NCBI RefSeq assembly: GCF_014650455.1
Contig: NZ_BMUZ01000006.1
Span: forward strand, 429,988-493,987
Source of the DNA: Streptomyces xanthochromogenes
GTDB taxonomy: Bacteria; Actinomycetota; Actinomycetes; Streptomycetales; Streptomycetaceae
DNA length: 64,000 nt
Reading direction: 5' to 3'
Position 1 is the stretch's first letter, and each line of letters begins with the position of its first letter. The position numbers and the translations under genes were made by a program. The notes below the pieces were generated by a model, which worked only from the letters and a program-made list of their open reading frames with translations, was not told the DNA's origin and made no database searches. This document shows positions 8,295 to 16,888 of this stretch, piece after piece.

Positions 8295-8621
8295 ATGCCC
8301 CAGACCTGCCGCCAGTACTGGTGGAACCTTCAAGGGCGGTGCAGGCTCAACTTCAACTGGGCCGCCATCAACCACGATTCGACCGTCGTGGTGACGGCGT
8401 CCGAATACAGCGTGAACGGCAACGACCCGCGCCACAGCCCGCGCTTCGTCGGCGCCGCGACCATCACCGTCGAGAACATCAGCCCGCACGCGCCGCCCTA
8501 CGACCCCAACCACGGCGTCACCTTCGTCGTCAACGTCGACTGGGGCGCGCCCCTGCACATCGTCACCGACATCACGGTCCTGGACGGGCCACCGGTCGAC
8601 ATCGAGTACCAGAACGGCTGA
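8295..8621 (+). CDS. Hypothetical protein: stand-alone copy of the protease N-terminal domain
   Basis: The 108-residue protein matches the first ~105 residues of the next gene closely. Shared blocks include LNFNW, DHDSTV/NHDSTV, SEYSVN, HSPRFVG, NISPH, PPYDPNHGVTFVVNVDWGAP and IVTDITVLDG. The strand-rich, Asn/Asp-rich sequence suggests a beta-sandwich module, which I do not recognise. No signal peptide is visible. The ATG at 8295 gives MPQTCRQYWW, which aligns with the start of the neighbour, and GGAGG lies upstream. It ends 9 nt before the protease gene, so the two arose by tandem duplication and sit in one operon. It may be a structural partner, decoy or inhibitor. Confidence 0.8.
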   Translation: MPQTCRQYWWNLQGRCRLNFNWAAINHDSTVVVTASEYSVNGNDPRHSPRFVGAATITVENISPHAPPYDPNHGVTFVVNVDWGAPLHIVTDITVLDGPPVDIEYQNG

Positions 8622-8630
8622 GGGGGCCCG

Positions 8631-9440
8631 ATGCCACGCACCGTGCGCCAGTACTGGCACGGCCTGAGCGGCCGTACCGTGCTGAACTTCAACTGGAACG
8701 AGATCGACCACGACTCGACGGTCTGGGTCACCGTGTCCGAGTACTCGGTGAACGCGGCCGACGTCAAGCACAGCCCGCGCTTCGTGGGCGACGCCAACGT
8801 CCGCGTCGGCAACATCAGTCCGCACTCGCCGCCGTACGACCCCAACCACGGCGTCACCTTCGTCGTGAACGTCGACTGGGGCGCGCCCCTGAACATCGTC
8901 ACCGACATCACGGTCCTGGACGGCAAACCGGACTACCGGCTCTGGGACTACCAGCGGCTCGCCTTCAACATGCAGGCGCAGACCCAGAGCAACTGGTGCT
9001 GGGCGGCGGTCGCGACCAGCATCGCGCTCTACTACAACGCGGCGAGCACCTGGACGCAGTGCACCGTCGCCAACTCCCAGACCGGTCAGACCAATTGCTG
9101 CACTCCGGCCGGCGCGTCCGGCACGGCCTGCAACAGCCAGCAGCCGCTGGACAACCCGCTGCGCATCGTCGGCCATCTGAACCGGATGGTGGGCAACCGG
9201 GTCGACTTCGCGGAGGTGGAGAGCGAGGTCAAGGCGGGGCGGCCGCTGTGCATCCGGATCGGCTGGGCGGCCGGGGGCGGGCACTTCTGCACCGCCATCG
9301 GCGTCGACGCCCCGGCCGACCAGGCGATCGTCGCCGTGGACGACCCGATCTACGGCAAGTCGGACCAGGTGTACAACACCCTCGCCACCAGCTACCAGGG
9401 CAGCGGAACCTGGACGCACAGCTACTACACGAGGGCGTGA
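8631..9440 (+). CDS. Papain-like cysteine protease with an N-terminal beta-rich domain
   Basis: The 269-residue protein joins the ~105-residue domain shared with the previous gene to a C-terminal papain-like domain of the C39-like/C70 (AvrRpt2-like) type. The nucleophile motif QTQSNWCWAAVATSIALYY, the histidine motif GGGHFCTAIGV and the Asp of VAVDDPIYG form a plausible Cys-His-Asp triad. Four further Cys residues lie between 140 and 175 (QCTV, NCCTP, TACN). No signal peptide is seen, so it may act inside the cell or leave by a non-Sec route. Its start has a GAGGGGGCCCG site. Substrate and role are unknown. Confidence 0.82.
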   Translation: MPRTVRQYWHGLSGRTVLNFNWNEIDHDSTVWVTVSEYSVNAADVKHSPRFVGDANVRVGNISPHSPPYDPNHGVTFVVNVDWGAPLNIVTDITVLDGKPDYRLWDYQRLAFNMQAQTQSNWCWAAVATSIALYYNAASTWTQCTVANSQTGQTNCCTPAGASGTACNSQQPLDNPLRIVGHLNRMVGNRVDFAEVESEVKAGRPLCIRIGWAAGGGHFCTAIGVDAPADQAIVAVDDPIYGKSDQVYNTLATSYQGSGTWTHSYYTRA

Positions 9441-9449
9441 GGACCGATC

Positions 9450-10022
9450 ATGACACTCCAGTCACCACAGCCCCCGGACGAGTCCCGCGAGGCGGCCGAG
9501 GCCGGTCTCCAACTCCTCGCGGGCCTGGGCCGGGTGCGTACGGCGACCCTGCTCCCGGCCGCCCCCGAGGACCTGCGCCTCGTGGACCCGGTGCAGATGT
9601 ACACGGTCGCCTCCACGGGTGCGCTGACCGACGCCCGGCCGGTCTCCTGGCGCTATCTGGTCCGGCACGGCGACGAACCGGTGGCGCTCGCCGAGACGGT
9701 ACGGGACGCGTCCGGCGCCCATGTCTTCGGCCAGCTCAACTACGGCCCGTTCGTGGCCGGTACGGCGGCGGCGCTCGCGGCCGCGGGCGACGCCGGGGGC
9801 GAGCGGCCCGGGGACGCCGAGGTGCGGCTGCTGCACGTTCCGGCCGTGCACCTGATTGCGGTGTGGCTGCACGCCGACTCCGCCGACACCCTCGTCCCGG
9901 CGGCGCCGGCGCCCTCGGGCATCGAGGCGGGGCGCCCCTATCCGGCGGCCCAACTCCTGTCCCTGGTGGCCGAGTTCACGCCACCGGCCCTGACGGCCGA
10001 CGACGACCGGGGCGGCGGCTAG
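9450..10022 (+). CDS. Hypothetical protein, third gene of the papain-like protease cassette
   Basis: The 190-residue soluble protein has no signal peptide or membrane helix and no motif that I recognise. It starts 9 nt after the protease stop with GTGAGGACCG as ribosome binding site, so it belongs to the same operon. The composition is Ala/Pro-rich at the ends, with a more ordered middle (VQMYTVASTG, WRYLVRHGDEPVALAETVRDA, VFGQLNYGPFV). It could be a chaperone, inhibitor or substrate of the protease; that is inference from position only. Confidence 0.75.
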   Translation: MTLQSPQPPDESREAAEAGLQLLAGLGRVRTATLLPAAPEDLRLVDPVQMYTVASTGALTDARPVSWRYLVRHGDEPVALAETVRDASGAHVFGQLNYGPFVAGTAAALAAAGDAGGERPGDAEVRLLHVPAVHLIAVWLHADSADTLVPAAPAPSGIEAGRPYPAAQLLSLVAEFTPPALTADDDRGGG

Positions 10023-10177
10023 CGGCGCCCGAGCAGATGGGGCCGTCCCTGGTACGGCCCAGCCCCCGGGGCCGAAGATGCCTGCGCGGGCCGGCACCGA
10101 GGCCCTTGGGGGTGCGGGGCTGCGACCTGTGCGGCTCCGCCGCGCGGGCGCGCCCCAAGGGACGTCGGGTCACCTAC

Positions 10178-10240
10178 AGGGGCGCGGGGAACTGCGCGAG
10201 CAACCACCCACGGCTCGACGCCCGCAGTTCCGCAGCCACC
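10178..10240. repeat. Streptomyces-type intergenic palindromic repeat
   Basis: The segment begins AGGGGCGCGGGGAACTGCGC and has complementary arms GGAACTGCG (10188-10196) and CGCAGTTCC (10223-10231). From memory, this GGGGCGCGGGGAACTGCGCG sequence recurs in intergenic gaps of many Streptomyces genomes. It accounts for much of the otherwise gene-free 10023-10259 stretch. Confidence 0.6.
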
Positions 10241-10259
10241 CACCTCTCCCCCGGCGGGT

Positions 10260-10451
10260 TCAGGGAAGGGGCGGGGTGGGGTCGAACCGGGGCCCGGGGC
10301 GGAGCCCCGGCGTGCGGCGGGCCAGCCAGGCCCCGACCCCCCGTACCCAGGAGAGCGAAATCCCCCGCGGCCGCTCCTCGCACCGCCGCTGCATCTCCCG
10401 CTCGAACCGGTCCGTGACCACCACATCGCCGGCCACCACGTCGAGTCCCAT
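10260..10451 (-). CDS. Small hypothetical protein divergent from the MocR gene
   Basis: A 63-residue reading frame starts MGLDVVAGDVVVTDRFEREM and contains an Arg-rich, amphipathic middle (QRRCEERPRG, WVRGVGAWLARR). The ATG at 10451 is preceded by AGAGGTGGGTAGTC, a good ribosome binding site. It diverges from the MocR-type gene at 10563. The last ~15 residues run into proline-rich sequence next to the intergenic repeat, so the true end may have been altered. I do not recognise the family. Confidence 0.5.
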   Translation of the reverse strand: MGLDVVAGDVVVTDRFEREMQRRCEERPRGISLSWVRGVGAWLARRTPGLRPGPRFDPTPPLP

Positions 10452-10562
10452 GACTACCCACCTCTCTGGGCCACCGGGCCACTGCGCCATGCCAATGCGC
10501 TTCCAACACCGAGTCTGTACGCTGATTGGCCTGGACGGCAGGGCCAATTCGCGGAGGTTGGT

Positions 10563-12050
10563 ATGGCAGAGATGCGGGTGGTCCGGTCCGTGGACACCGT
10601 GAGCGGTACCGCGCGGACGCTCGGCAGCCGACAGCTCGCCGGGCAGATCACCGCCCTGACGGGCCCCCACCCCGGCTACCGGGCGCTCGCCCAGGGCGTG
10701 CGCACCCTGCTGCTCGACGGCCGCATCCCGCTGCACACGCGGCTGCCCGCCGAGCGCGAGCTGGCCACCGCCCTTGAGGTCAGCCGGGCCACCATCACCG
10801 CCGCCTACGACCTGCTCCGGGAGGGCGGCTATGCGCTGAGCCGGCGCGGCGCGGGCACCTGGACGGGGCTTCCCGAAGGCGCGGCCCCGGCCAATGTGGC
10901 CCGCTACCAGGCGCCGGACGGGGTCATCGACCTGGCGATGGCCGCGCCGAGCGCCCCGGCCGCGGAACTGGCGGCCGCGTTCGAGCTGGCCGGGCCCGAA
11001 CTGGCCTGCCACGCCGCCACCAACGGCTACCACCCGCTGGGCCTGCCCGAGCTGCGGGCCGCCGTGGCCGAGCGCTACACGCGTCGCGGTCTGCCCACCC
11101 TGCCCGAGCAGATCCTGATCACCACCGGCGCCCAGTCCGCGGTGTCCCTGGTGGTGAACCTCCTGGGCCGCCCCGGCGACCGGGCCGTCGTCGAGAGCCC
11201 GTCCTACCCCAACGCCCTGGACGCGGTACGGCACGCCGGGCTGCGGATCACACCGGTGCCGGTGACCGAGGACGGCTGGGACATCGACCTCCTGGAGTGC
11301 ACCCTGCGCCAGACCGCACCCCGCCTCGCCTACCTCATCCCCGACTTCCAGAACCCCACCGGCGCCCTGATGGGCACCGAGCAGCGCACACGGCTCCTGC
11401 GCGCGGCCCGGGCCACCGGCACCTGGCTGCTCATCGACGAGACCATGGCCGAGATGTCACTGGAGGGACCGGCCCCGGCGCCCTTCGTGTCCCTGGCCCA
11501 CCAGGGCGAGGCCGAACAGATCGTCACGGTGGGCTCGCTCAGCAAGACCCACTGGGGCGGGCTGCGGATCGGCTGGGTCCGGGCGGGCTCCCGGCTCGTC
11601 AACGAGCTCGCCGCCCTGCGCATCCACGTGGACCTGGCGCCCTCACTCGTCGACCAGGTCCTCGCCAAGACGCTGCTCCCCGGCATGGACGACGTGCTGC
11701 GCACCCGCCTTCCGCTCCTGCGCGAGCGGCGCGATGCGCTCGCCGACTCGCTGGGCCGCCATCTGCCCGAGTGGCGCTGGCGGACGCCGGTCGGCGGGCT
11801 CAGCCTGTGGGTCGACCTCGGCCGCCCGATCGCGGGCGCGCTGGCCCAGGCGGCGCTCGCCCACGGGGTGAACCTGCAACCGGGATCCCGTTTCGCCGCG
11901 GACGCCGGCACCCACGAACACCGCCTGCGGCTCCCGTTCGTACACGAGCCCCAACGTTCGGAGGAGGCGGTCCGCCGCCTCGCCGCGACCCTGGATGCCG
12001 GCCTGCCCGCCGTCACGGGCGGCCAGAACCGCCCGCATTGGGTGGCATGA
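10563..12050 (+). CDS. MocR-family regulator (GntR HTH fused to PLP-dependent aminotransferase-like domain)
   Basis: The 495-residue protein has an N-terminal GntR winged helix (about residues 35-105, RIPLHTRLPAERELATALEVSRATITAAYDLLREGGY). A fold-type I aminotransferase domain follows, with the PLP lysine at position 328 (GSLSKTHWGGLRIGW) and the DFQNPTG motif. MocR proteins use PLP or PLP-linked amines as sensed ligands and often control the divergent gene. Here the divergent neighbour is the 63-residue gene at 10451. The start has GGAGGTTGGT just upstream. The regulated pathway cannot be told from the context. Confidence 0.9.
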   Translation: MAEMRVVRSVDTVSGTARTLGSRQLAGQITALTGPHPGYRALAQGVRTLLLDGRIPLHTRLPAERELATALEVSRATITAAYDLLREGGYALSRRGAGTWTGLPEGAAPANVARYQAPDGVIDLAMAAPSAPAAELAAAFELAGPELACHAATNGYHPLGLPELRAAVAERYTRRGLPTLPEQILITTGAQSAVSLVVNLLGRPGDRAVVESPSYPNALDAVRHAGLRITPVPVTEDGWDIDLLECTLRQTAPRLAYLIPDFQNPTGALMGTEQRTRLLRAARATGTWLLIDETMAEMSLEGPAPAPFVSLAHQGEAEQIVTVGSLSKTHWGGLRIGWVRAGSRLVNELAALRIHVDLAPSLVDQVLAKTLLPGMDDVLRTRLPLLRERRDALADSLGRHLPEWRWRTPVGGLSLWVDLGRPIAGALAQAALAHGVNLQPGSRFAADAGTHEHRLRLPFVHEPQRSEEAVRRLAATLDAGLPAVTGGQNRPHWVA

Positions 12051-12141
12051 ACTTGTGTGCTACCGAAGGGCGTTCAGGCGTTACTTGATGTGACGGTGCC
12101 TCACCTATGGCTGCCCCACGAGCAGTTGACCGCCCCGCCGT

Positions 12142-12456
12142 TCAGCGGCGGCCCGGCGGCCCGCCGAACAGCTCGACCGCCTTCCGTACGTCCGTCACCG
12201 CGGCCGCCAGGGCGCTGACCGAGCCGATCGAGCCCGCGATCAGCAGCAGCGAGCGACGCAGCCGCGGCACCTCGGGTACGCCGCTGACGGCCATCGCGGC
12301 CAGCGCCGCCAGCTCGTCCTCGGCGACGGCCCGGTCGGGAAACTCCGCCGGATGACCGGCCAGCTCGCGGCGCAGCCGCGACACGGCCGCTCGCAGCTCA
12401 CTCACTCTGGGGTCCTCACCACTGCCGGTCACGGCCCTCTGCCCCACGCCTCGCAA
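12142..12456 (-). CDS. DUF5955-like small protein
   Basis: The 104-residue protein contains SELRAAVSRLRRELAGHPAE and VPRLRRSLLLIAGSIGSVSA, which I recognise as a Streptomyces-specific family of unknown function (DUF5955-like). It has an alpha-helical pattern with one hydrophobic stretch (LLLIAGSIGSVSALAAA), so it may be membrane associated. I place the start at a TTG at 12456 with GGGGAGGACTC upstream; a GTG at 12447 is possible. It lies between convergent and divergent neighbours without an operon. Confidence 0.72.
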   Translation of the reverse strand: MRGVGQRAVTGSGEDPRVSELRAAVSRLRRELAGHPAEFPDRAVAEDELAALAAMAVSGVPEVPRLRRSLLLIAGSIGSVSALAAAVTDVRKAVELFGGPPGRR

Positions 12457-12612
12457 CAAGAGTCCTCCCCCACGCACGTCCTCGTGCAGGTGTTCTGAAA
12501 CCGTGCAGTGAAGGTCAACTGCCGGGATTCGCGGGCAAGTTAACGCCATACGGTGTGTCGTGCGCCACTCCGGGGACGGAATTCGCAGGAAGCCCGGGGT
12601 ATATCTGGGGCC

Positions 12613-13245
12613 ATGACGCAACCGACGACAAATGCGGCACGGGCCACCGGACTGCTGCTGGCCGCGGGCGGCGGCCGGCGCCTCGGCGGCCGCCCGAAGG
12701 CCCTGCTCCCGCACCGCGGCCGCCCGCTCTTGGAGAACGCGGTCCGGGTCCTGCGCGAGGGCGGCTGCGGCACGGTGTACGTGGTGCTGGGCGCCGCCGC
12801 CGAGGAGGTGCGGGCCCGCGCGGACCTGGCGGGCTGCGTGCTGATCGACAACCCGGACTGGTCCGAGGGCATGGGCTCCTCGCTGCGGGCAGGGCTGGAG
12901 GCGCTGGGCAAGGCGGCGACGGAGGGCGGCCGGGACGGCGGGGCGCGGGCCGCGCTGGTCTCGCTCGTCGATCAGCCCGGCATCGGCGCCGAGGCGGTGG
13001 CCCGGGTGCTCGCCGCCCACCGTTCGGGCGATTCCCTGGCGGCGGCCTCGTACGACGGAAAGCGGGGCCATCCGGTGCTCTTCGGCGCGGAGCGCTGGGC
13101 GGACATCGCGGCGAGCGCGACCGGCGACCGGGGCGCCCGGGCCTATCTGAAGGCCCACGAGACGGAGATCGCGCTCGTCGAATGCGGGGACGTGGCCGAG
13201 CCGTACGACATCGACACGGAGGCGGATCTGCGCCGGCTCCAGTAG
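12613..13245 (+). CDS. MobA-like nucleotidyltransferase
   Basis: The 210-residue protein has the NTP-transferase signature LLLAAGGGRRLGGRPKALLP at residues 15-34, and LVDQPGIG matching the metal-binding segment of MocA/MobA enzymes. RGHPVLFG and DIDTEADL are also typical. Such enzymes transfer CMP or GMP to molybdopterin; this short subfamily often accompanies xanthine dehydrogenase, which fits a purine-degradation neighbourhood. The ATG at 12613 follows CTGGGGCC. The exact nucleotide and acceptor are not determined. Confidence 0.85.
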   Translation: MTQPTTNAARATGLLLAAGGGRRLGGRPKALLPHRGRPLLENAVRVLREGGCGTVYVVLGAAAEEVRARADLAGCVLIDNPDWSEGMGSSLRAGLEALGKAATEGGRDGGARAALVSLVDQPGIGAEAVARVLAAHRSGDSLAAASYDGKRGHPVLFGAERWADIAASATGDRGARAYLKAHETEIALVECGDVAEPYDIDTEADLRRLQ

Positions 13246-13355
13246 ACCTGGAATGGACGCGAGAACACCGGGCAGCCGCCGAAAACACGGAGTGAACGGG
13301 GTGGCACCCAGCGCCATGGTCCCTCGACCCGGAGAATCTCGACATCAACAAACCA

Positions 13356-13397
13356 TTGAACTTCCACCATGAGGAAACTAGTATCCACTGTTCAGAA
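13356..13397 (+). promoter_or_regulatory. aceB promoter with a paired motif A operator
   Basis: TTGAAC (13356-13361) and TAGTAT (13379-13384) are separated by a 17-bp spacer that is occupied by TTCCACCATGAGGAA (13362-13376). A second, weaker copy, ATCCACTGTTCAGAA (13383-13397), has its centre 21 bp downstream and overlaps the -10 box. The layout copies the allR promoter and places aceB under AllR-type control. The remaining 115-nt leader shows no other feature. Confidence 0.68.
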
Positions 13398-13511
13398 GCG
13401 CCCGTCAGATCAACCGGCGCCCACAGTCGTACCTCGGAGCCCTGGCACTGAGTGCCATGCTTGGCGACCCGGCGGCCGTCAGGGCACCGCCCCGCGAAGG
13501 AGTGACAGCTC

Positions 13512-15131
13512 ATGTCCGCACCAGCGCCGTCTCCGCTGGCCATCGTCGATGCCGAGCCCCTGCCCCGGCAGGACGAGGTACTCACCGACGCGGCCCTCGC
13601 CTTCGTGGCGGAGCTGCACCGGAACTTCACGGCGCGCCGTGACGAGCTCCTCACCCGCCGCCAGGACCGCCGCGCCGAGATCGCCCGCACCTCCACGCTG
13701 GACTTCCGCCCCGAGACCGCCGAGATCCGCGCGGGAAACTGGAAGGTCGCGCCGGCCCCGGCCGCGCTGAACGACCGCCGTGTGGAGATCACCGGTCCGA
13801 CCGACCGCAAGATGACCATCAACGCCCTGAACTCGGGCGCGAAGGTCTGGCTCGCCGACTTCGAGGACGCCTCGGCTCCCACCTGGGAGAACGTCGTCCT
13901 TGGCCAGCTCAACCTGATCGACGCCTACGAGCGCCGCATCGACTTCACCGACCCCAGGTCGGGCAAGTCGTACGCACTGAAGGACGCCGACCAGCTCGCG
14001 ACCGTCGTGATGCGGCCGCGCGGCTGGCACCTGGAGGAGCGCCACCTCCAGTTCGACGGCCGCCCGGTCCCGGGCGCGCTCGTCGACTTCGGTCTGTACT
14101 TCTTCCACAACGCGCAGCGCCTGATCGACCTCGGCAAGGGCCCGTACTTCTACCTCCCGAAGACGGAGTCGTACCTTGAGGCGCGCCTGTGGAACGACAT
14201 CTTCGTCTTCGCGCAGGACTACGTCGGCATCCCGCAGGGGACCGTGCGCGCCACCGTCCTGATCGAGACGATCACGGCCGCGTACGAGATGGAAGAGATC
14301 CTCTTCGAGCTGAAGGACCACGCGGCCGGCCTGAACGCGGGCCGCTGGGACTACCTCTTCTCCATCGTGAAGAACTTCCGCGACGGCGGCGCCAAGTTCG
14401 TCCTGCCGGACCGCAACGCGGTCACGATGACGGCCCCCTTCATGCGCGCCTACACCGAACTCCTGGTGCGCACCTGCCACAAGCGCGGCGCCCACGCGAT
14501 CGGCGGCATGGCCGCGTTCATCCCCTCGCGCCGTGACGCCGCGGTGAACAAGGTCGCCTTCGAGAAGGTCAAGGCGGACAAGGACCGCGAGGCGGGCGAC
14601 GGCTTCGACGGCTCGTGGGTGGCCCACCCCGACCTGGTCCCGATCGCGATGGCCTCCTTCGACGCGGTGCTCGGCGACAAGCCGAACCAGAAGGACCGGC
14701 TGCGCGAGGACGTCTCGGTGGCGCCCGGCGACCTGATCGCCATCGACTCCCTCGACGCCAAGCCCACGTACGACGGCCTGGTCTCCGCCGTGCAGGTCGG
14801 CACCCGCTACATCGAGGCGTGGCTGCGCGGCCTCGGCGCGGTCGCCATCTTCAACCTCATGGAGGACGCGGCCACCGCCGAGATCTCGCGCTCGCAGATC
14901 TGGCAGTGGATCAACGCGGGTGTGGTCTTCGAGAACGGCGAGAAGGCCACGGCCGACCTCGCCCGCAAGGTCGCGGCCGAGGAACTCGCCGCGATCCGCG
15001 CGGAGATCGGCGAGGAGGCCTTCGCGGCCGGCAAGTGGCAGCAGGCCCACGACCTCCTCCTGAAGGTCTCCCTCGACGCCGACTACGCCGACTTCCTGAC
15101 CCTCCCGGCGTACGACCAACTGGTGGGCTGA
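13512..15131 (+). CDS. aceB: Malate synthase A
   Basis: The 539-residue enzyme condenses glyoxylate with acetyl-CoA to malate. Family landmarks include DFEDASAPTWENV, RPRGWHLEERH, the catalytic region PKTESYLEARLWNDIF, ATVLIETITAAYEMEEIL and FNLMEDAATAEISRSQIWQW. The length is typical of the bacterial A isoform. No isocitrate lyase gene is nearby. Together with the AllR-like operators, this indicates that the enzyme here serves glyoxylate produced from allantoin rather than the acetate glyoxylate cycle. The ATG at 13512 follows AAGGAGTGACAGCTC, an ideal ribosome binding site. Confidence 0.97.
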   Translation: MSAPAPSPLAIVDAEPLPRQDEVLTDAALAFVAELHRNFTARRDELLTRRQDRRAEIARTSTLDFRPETAEIRAGNWKVAPAPAALNDRRVEITGPTDRKMTINALNSGAKVWLADFEDASAPTWENVVLGQLNLIDAYERRIDFTDPRSGKSYALKDADQLATVVMRPRGWHLEERHLQFDGRPVPGALVDFGLYFFHNAQRLIDLGKGPYFYLPKTESYLEARLWNDIFVFAQDYVGIPQGTVRATVLIETITAAYEMEEILFELKDHAAGLNAGRWDYLFSIVKNFRDGGAKFVLPDRNAVTMTAPFMRAYTELLVRTCHKRGAHAIGGMAAFIPSRRDAAVNKVAFEKVKADKDREAGDGFDGSWVAHPDLVPIAMASFDAVLGDKPNQKDRLREDVSVAPGDLIAIDSLDAKPTYDGLVSAVQVGTRYIEAWLRGLGAVAIFNLMEDAATAEISRSQIWQWINAGVVFENGEKATADLARKVAAEELAAIRAEIGEEAFAAGKWQQAHDLLLKVSLDADYADFLTLPAYDQLVG

Positions 15132-15149
15132 CCCCACGAGTTACGCCTT

Positions 15150-15191
15150 CGGCTCCGCCCCCGGTACCGCACAGCACCGGGGGCGGAGCCG
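15150..15191. terminator. Terminator between convergent aceB and the YfcC-type transporter
   Basis: Perfect 16-bp arms (15150-15165 and 15176-15191) flank a 10-nt loop and are followed by TTTCA. The repeat sits between two convergent stop codons and can serve both. Confidence 0.78.
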
Positions 15192-15193
15192 TT

Positions 15194-16888
15194 TCACGTG
15201 AGGGCCGCGCCCGCGGCCACGAAGGCGCAGATCAGCACGAACAGGATCGCGAGCAGCGGCGCCACGAAGCGGAGGTACTTGTTGTAGCCGACCTTCGCCA
15301 GGGCCACCCCGCCGATGGTGACGGCGGTGGTCGGCACCCACAGGTTCATCCAGCCGCTGGCCGCCTGCCAGGCGGTGACCACCACCGCCCGCGAGACGCC
15401 CGCGAAGTCCGCCAGCGGGGCCAGGATCGGCATCGCGAGGGTGGCGTGCCCCGAGGTCGAGGGGATCAGGAAGGCCAGCGGCAGGTTCACCACGAAGACG
15501 AGCACGGCGAACAGGGCGGACGGGGCGCCGCGCACCACGCCCTCGATGGAATGCAGCACCGTGTCCGTGATCTGCGAGTTGTTCATGATGACGGTCACGC
15601 CCCGGGCCAGCACGATGACGAGGGCCGGCGAGATGAAGTCCGCCGCGCCCTGGATGATCGTCGAGCTCAGTGCGGCCTCGCCGAGCCGGGCCGCGACGCC
15701 CACCAGGACCGCGGCCACCAGGAAGAGCGCGGCCAACTGCGGGAAGGACCAGCCCAGTTCCCAGCCGTACGGGGTGGCGTCCGCCTTGCCCGTCAGGGCG
15801 CTGGACCACGGCACCACCGAGAAGATCATGAAGGCGAAGACGAGGACGAGGAGGGTGAGGACGAGTCTGTGCGTGCCGGTCAGCTCCGGGGGGCCCTCCG
15901 GGCCGGGCGACGACCCCGGCGACCGGTTCACCTCGCCGGGTCCCCGGGCCCCGCCCGCCGGCTCCGTCCGGGCGTGGTCCCGGTCACCCGGCAGGAAGCC
16001 CGACAGGGACTTCGACGGGTCCCGTTGTACGCGCCGCCCGTAACGGACCACGTACAGGATCGACACCGCCGTCAGGACCAGCCACATCACGAAGCGCAGC
16101 ACGATGCCGTCGCCCAGGGAGATGTCGGCCGCGGACGAGGCGACGCCCGTCGCGAAGGGGTTGACGGTCGAACACAGCACACCGATGCCCGCGCCCACGA
16201 TGATCGTGCCGGTCGCGACGAGCCGGTCGTAGCCGAGCGCCAGCATCAACGGCACGATCAGTCCGTAGAAGCCGAGGGTCTCCTCGGCGAAGCCCTCCAC
16301 CGTGCCGAGCACGGAGAACACCGTCATCACGCCGGCGATCAGCAGCGCGCCGCGCTCGCGCAACCGGTGGGCCAGCAGGCCGATGCCCCGGTCGAGCGCG
16401 CCGGTCGCGAAGACCACGGTGATGAACGCGCCGATGGCGAGCACGAAGAGGAACACCCCGGCGCTGCCGTACAGTTCGCCGGCCAGCGACGGGCCGACCT
16501 GGCCCGTCTTGGCGTCCTGGATGCCGTACAGACCGTTCACCGGGGAGAGGAAGAGGTCGTTCAGGCGGTCCACGAAGCTCCGGCCGCTGTCGACCCGGTG
16601 GTACGTGCCCTCGACGGGCGCCCCCTCGGCGTTGCGGTCGTACGTGCCGGAGGGGATGACGAACGCCAGGATCCACACGGCCACGGTGACGATCGCCAGG
16701 ATCGTCAGGGCGCTGGGAAACCGCAGCCCCGCACTCTTCGACGGTTCCGGCTCCTCCAACGGCGGTTCCGGGGGCGGGACTTGGGGCGACGCCCCCGCTC
16801 CGGCGGCCCCGGCGGAACCGCCCGCGTCCGGCCCCGGCCCGGGCGTGGGACCGCCCGCGTCCGGCCCCGGCCCGGGCGGCGCTGTCAC
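15194..16888 (-). CDS. YfcC/DcuC-family transporter
   Basis: The 564-residue protein has about 12 membrane helices and the YfcC-family segments WILAFVIPSGTYDR, GTVEGFAEETLGFY and MNLWVPTTAVTIGGVALAKVGYNKY. A conserved LIPSTSGHATLAMPILAPLAD loop is also present. The family is thought to move basic amino acids or dicarboxylates; direct evidence is thin. The first ~55 residues are a Pro/Gly-rich cytoplasmic tail with a repeated GPGPDAGG motif. The central loop near residue 290 is also long and Pro/Gly-rich. Its GTG start overlaps the stop of the M20 peptidase (GTGA), so peptide hydrolysis and transport are probably linked. Confidence 0.88.
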   Translation of the reverse strand: MTAPPGPGPDAGGPTPGPGPDAGGSAGAAGAGASPQVPPPEPPLEEPEPSKSAGLRFPSALTILAIVTVAVWILAFVIPSGTYDRNAEGAPVEGTYHRVDSGRSFVDRLNDLFLSPVNGLYGIQDAKTGQVGPSLAGELYGSAGVFLFVLAIGAFITVVFATGALDRGIGLLAHRLRERGALLIAGVMTVFSVLGTVEGFAEETLGFYGLIVPLMLALGYDRLVATGTIIVGAGIGVLCSTVNPFATGVASSAADISLGDGIVLRFVMWLVLTAVSILYVVRYGRRVQRDPSKSLSGFLPGDRDHARTEPAGGARGPGEVNRSPGSSPGPEGPPELTGTHRLVLTLLVLVFAFMIFSVVPWSSALTGKADATPYGWELGWSFPQLAALFLVAAVLVGVAARLGEAALSSTIIQGAADFISPALVIVLARGVTVIMNNSQITDTVLHSIEGVVRGAPSALFAVLVFVVNLPLAFLIPSTSGHATLAMPILAPLADFAGVSRAVVVTAWQAASGWMNLWVPTTAVTIGGVALAKVGYNKYLRFVAPLLAILFVLICAFVAAGAALT

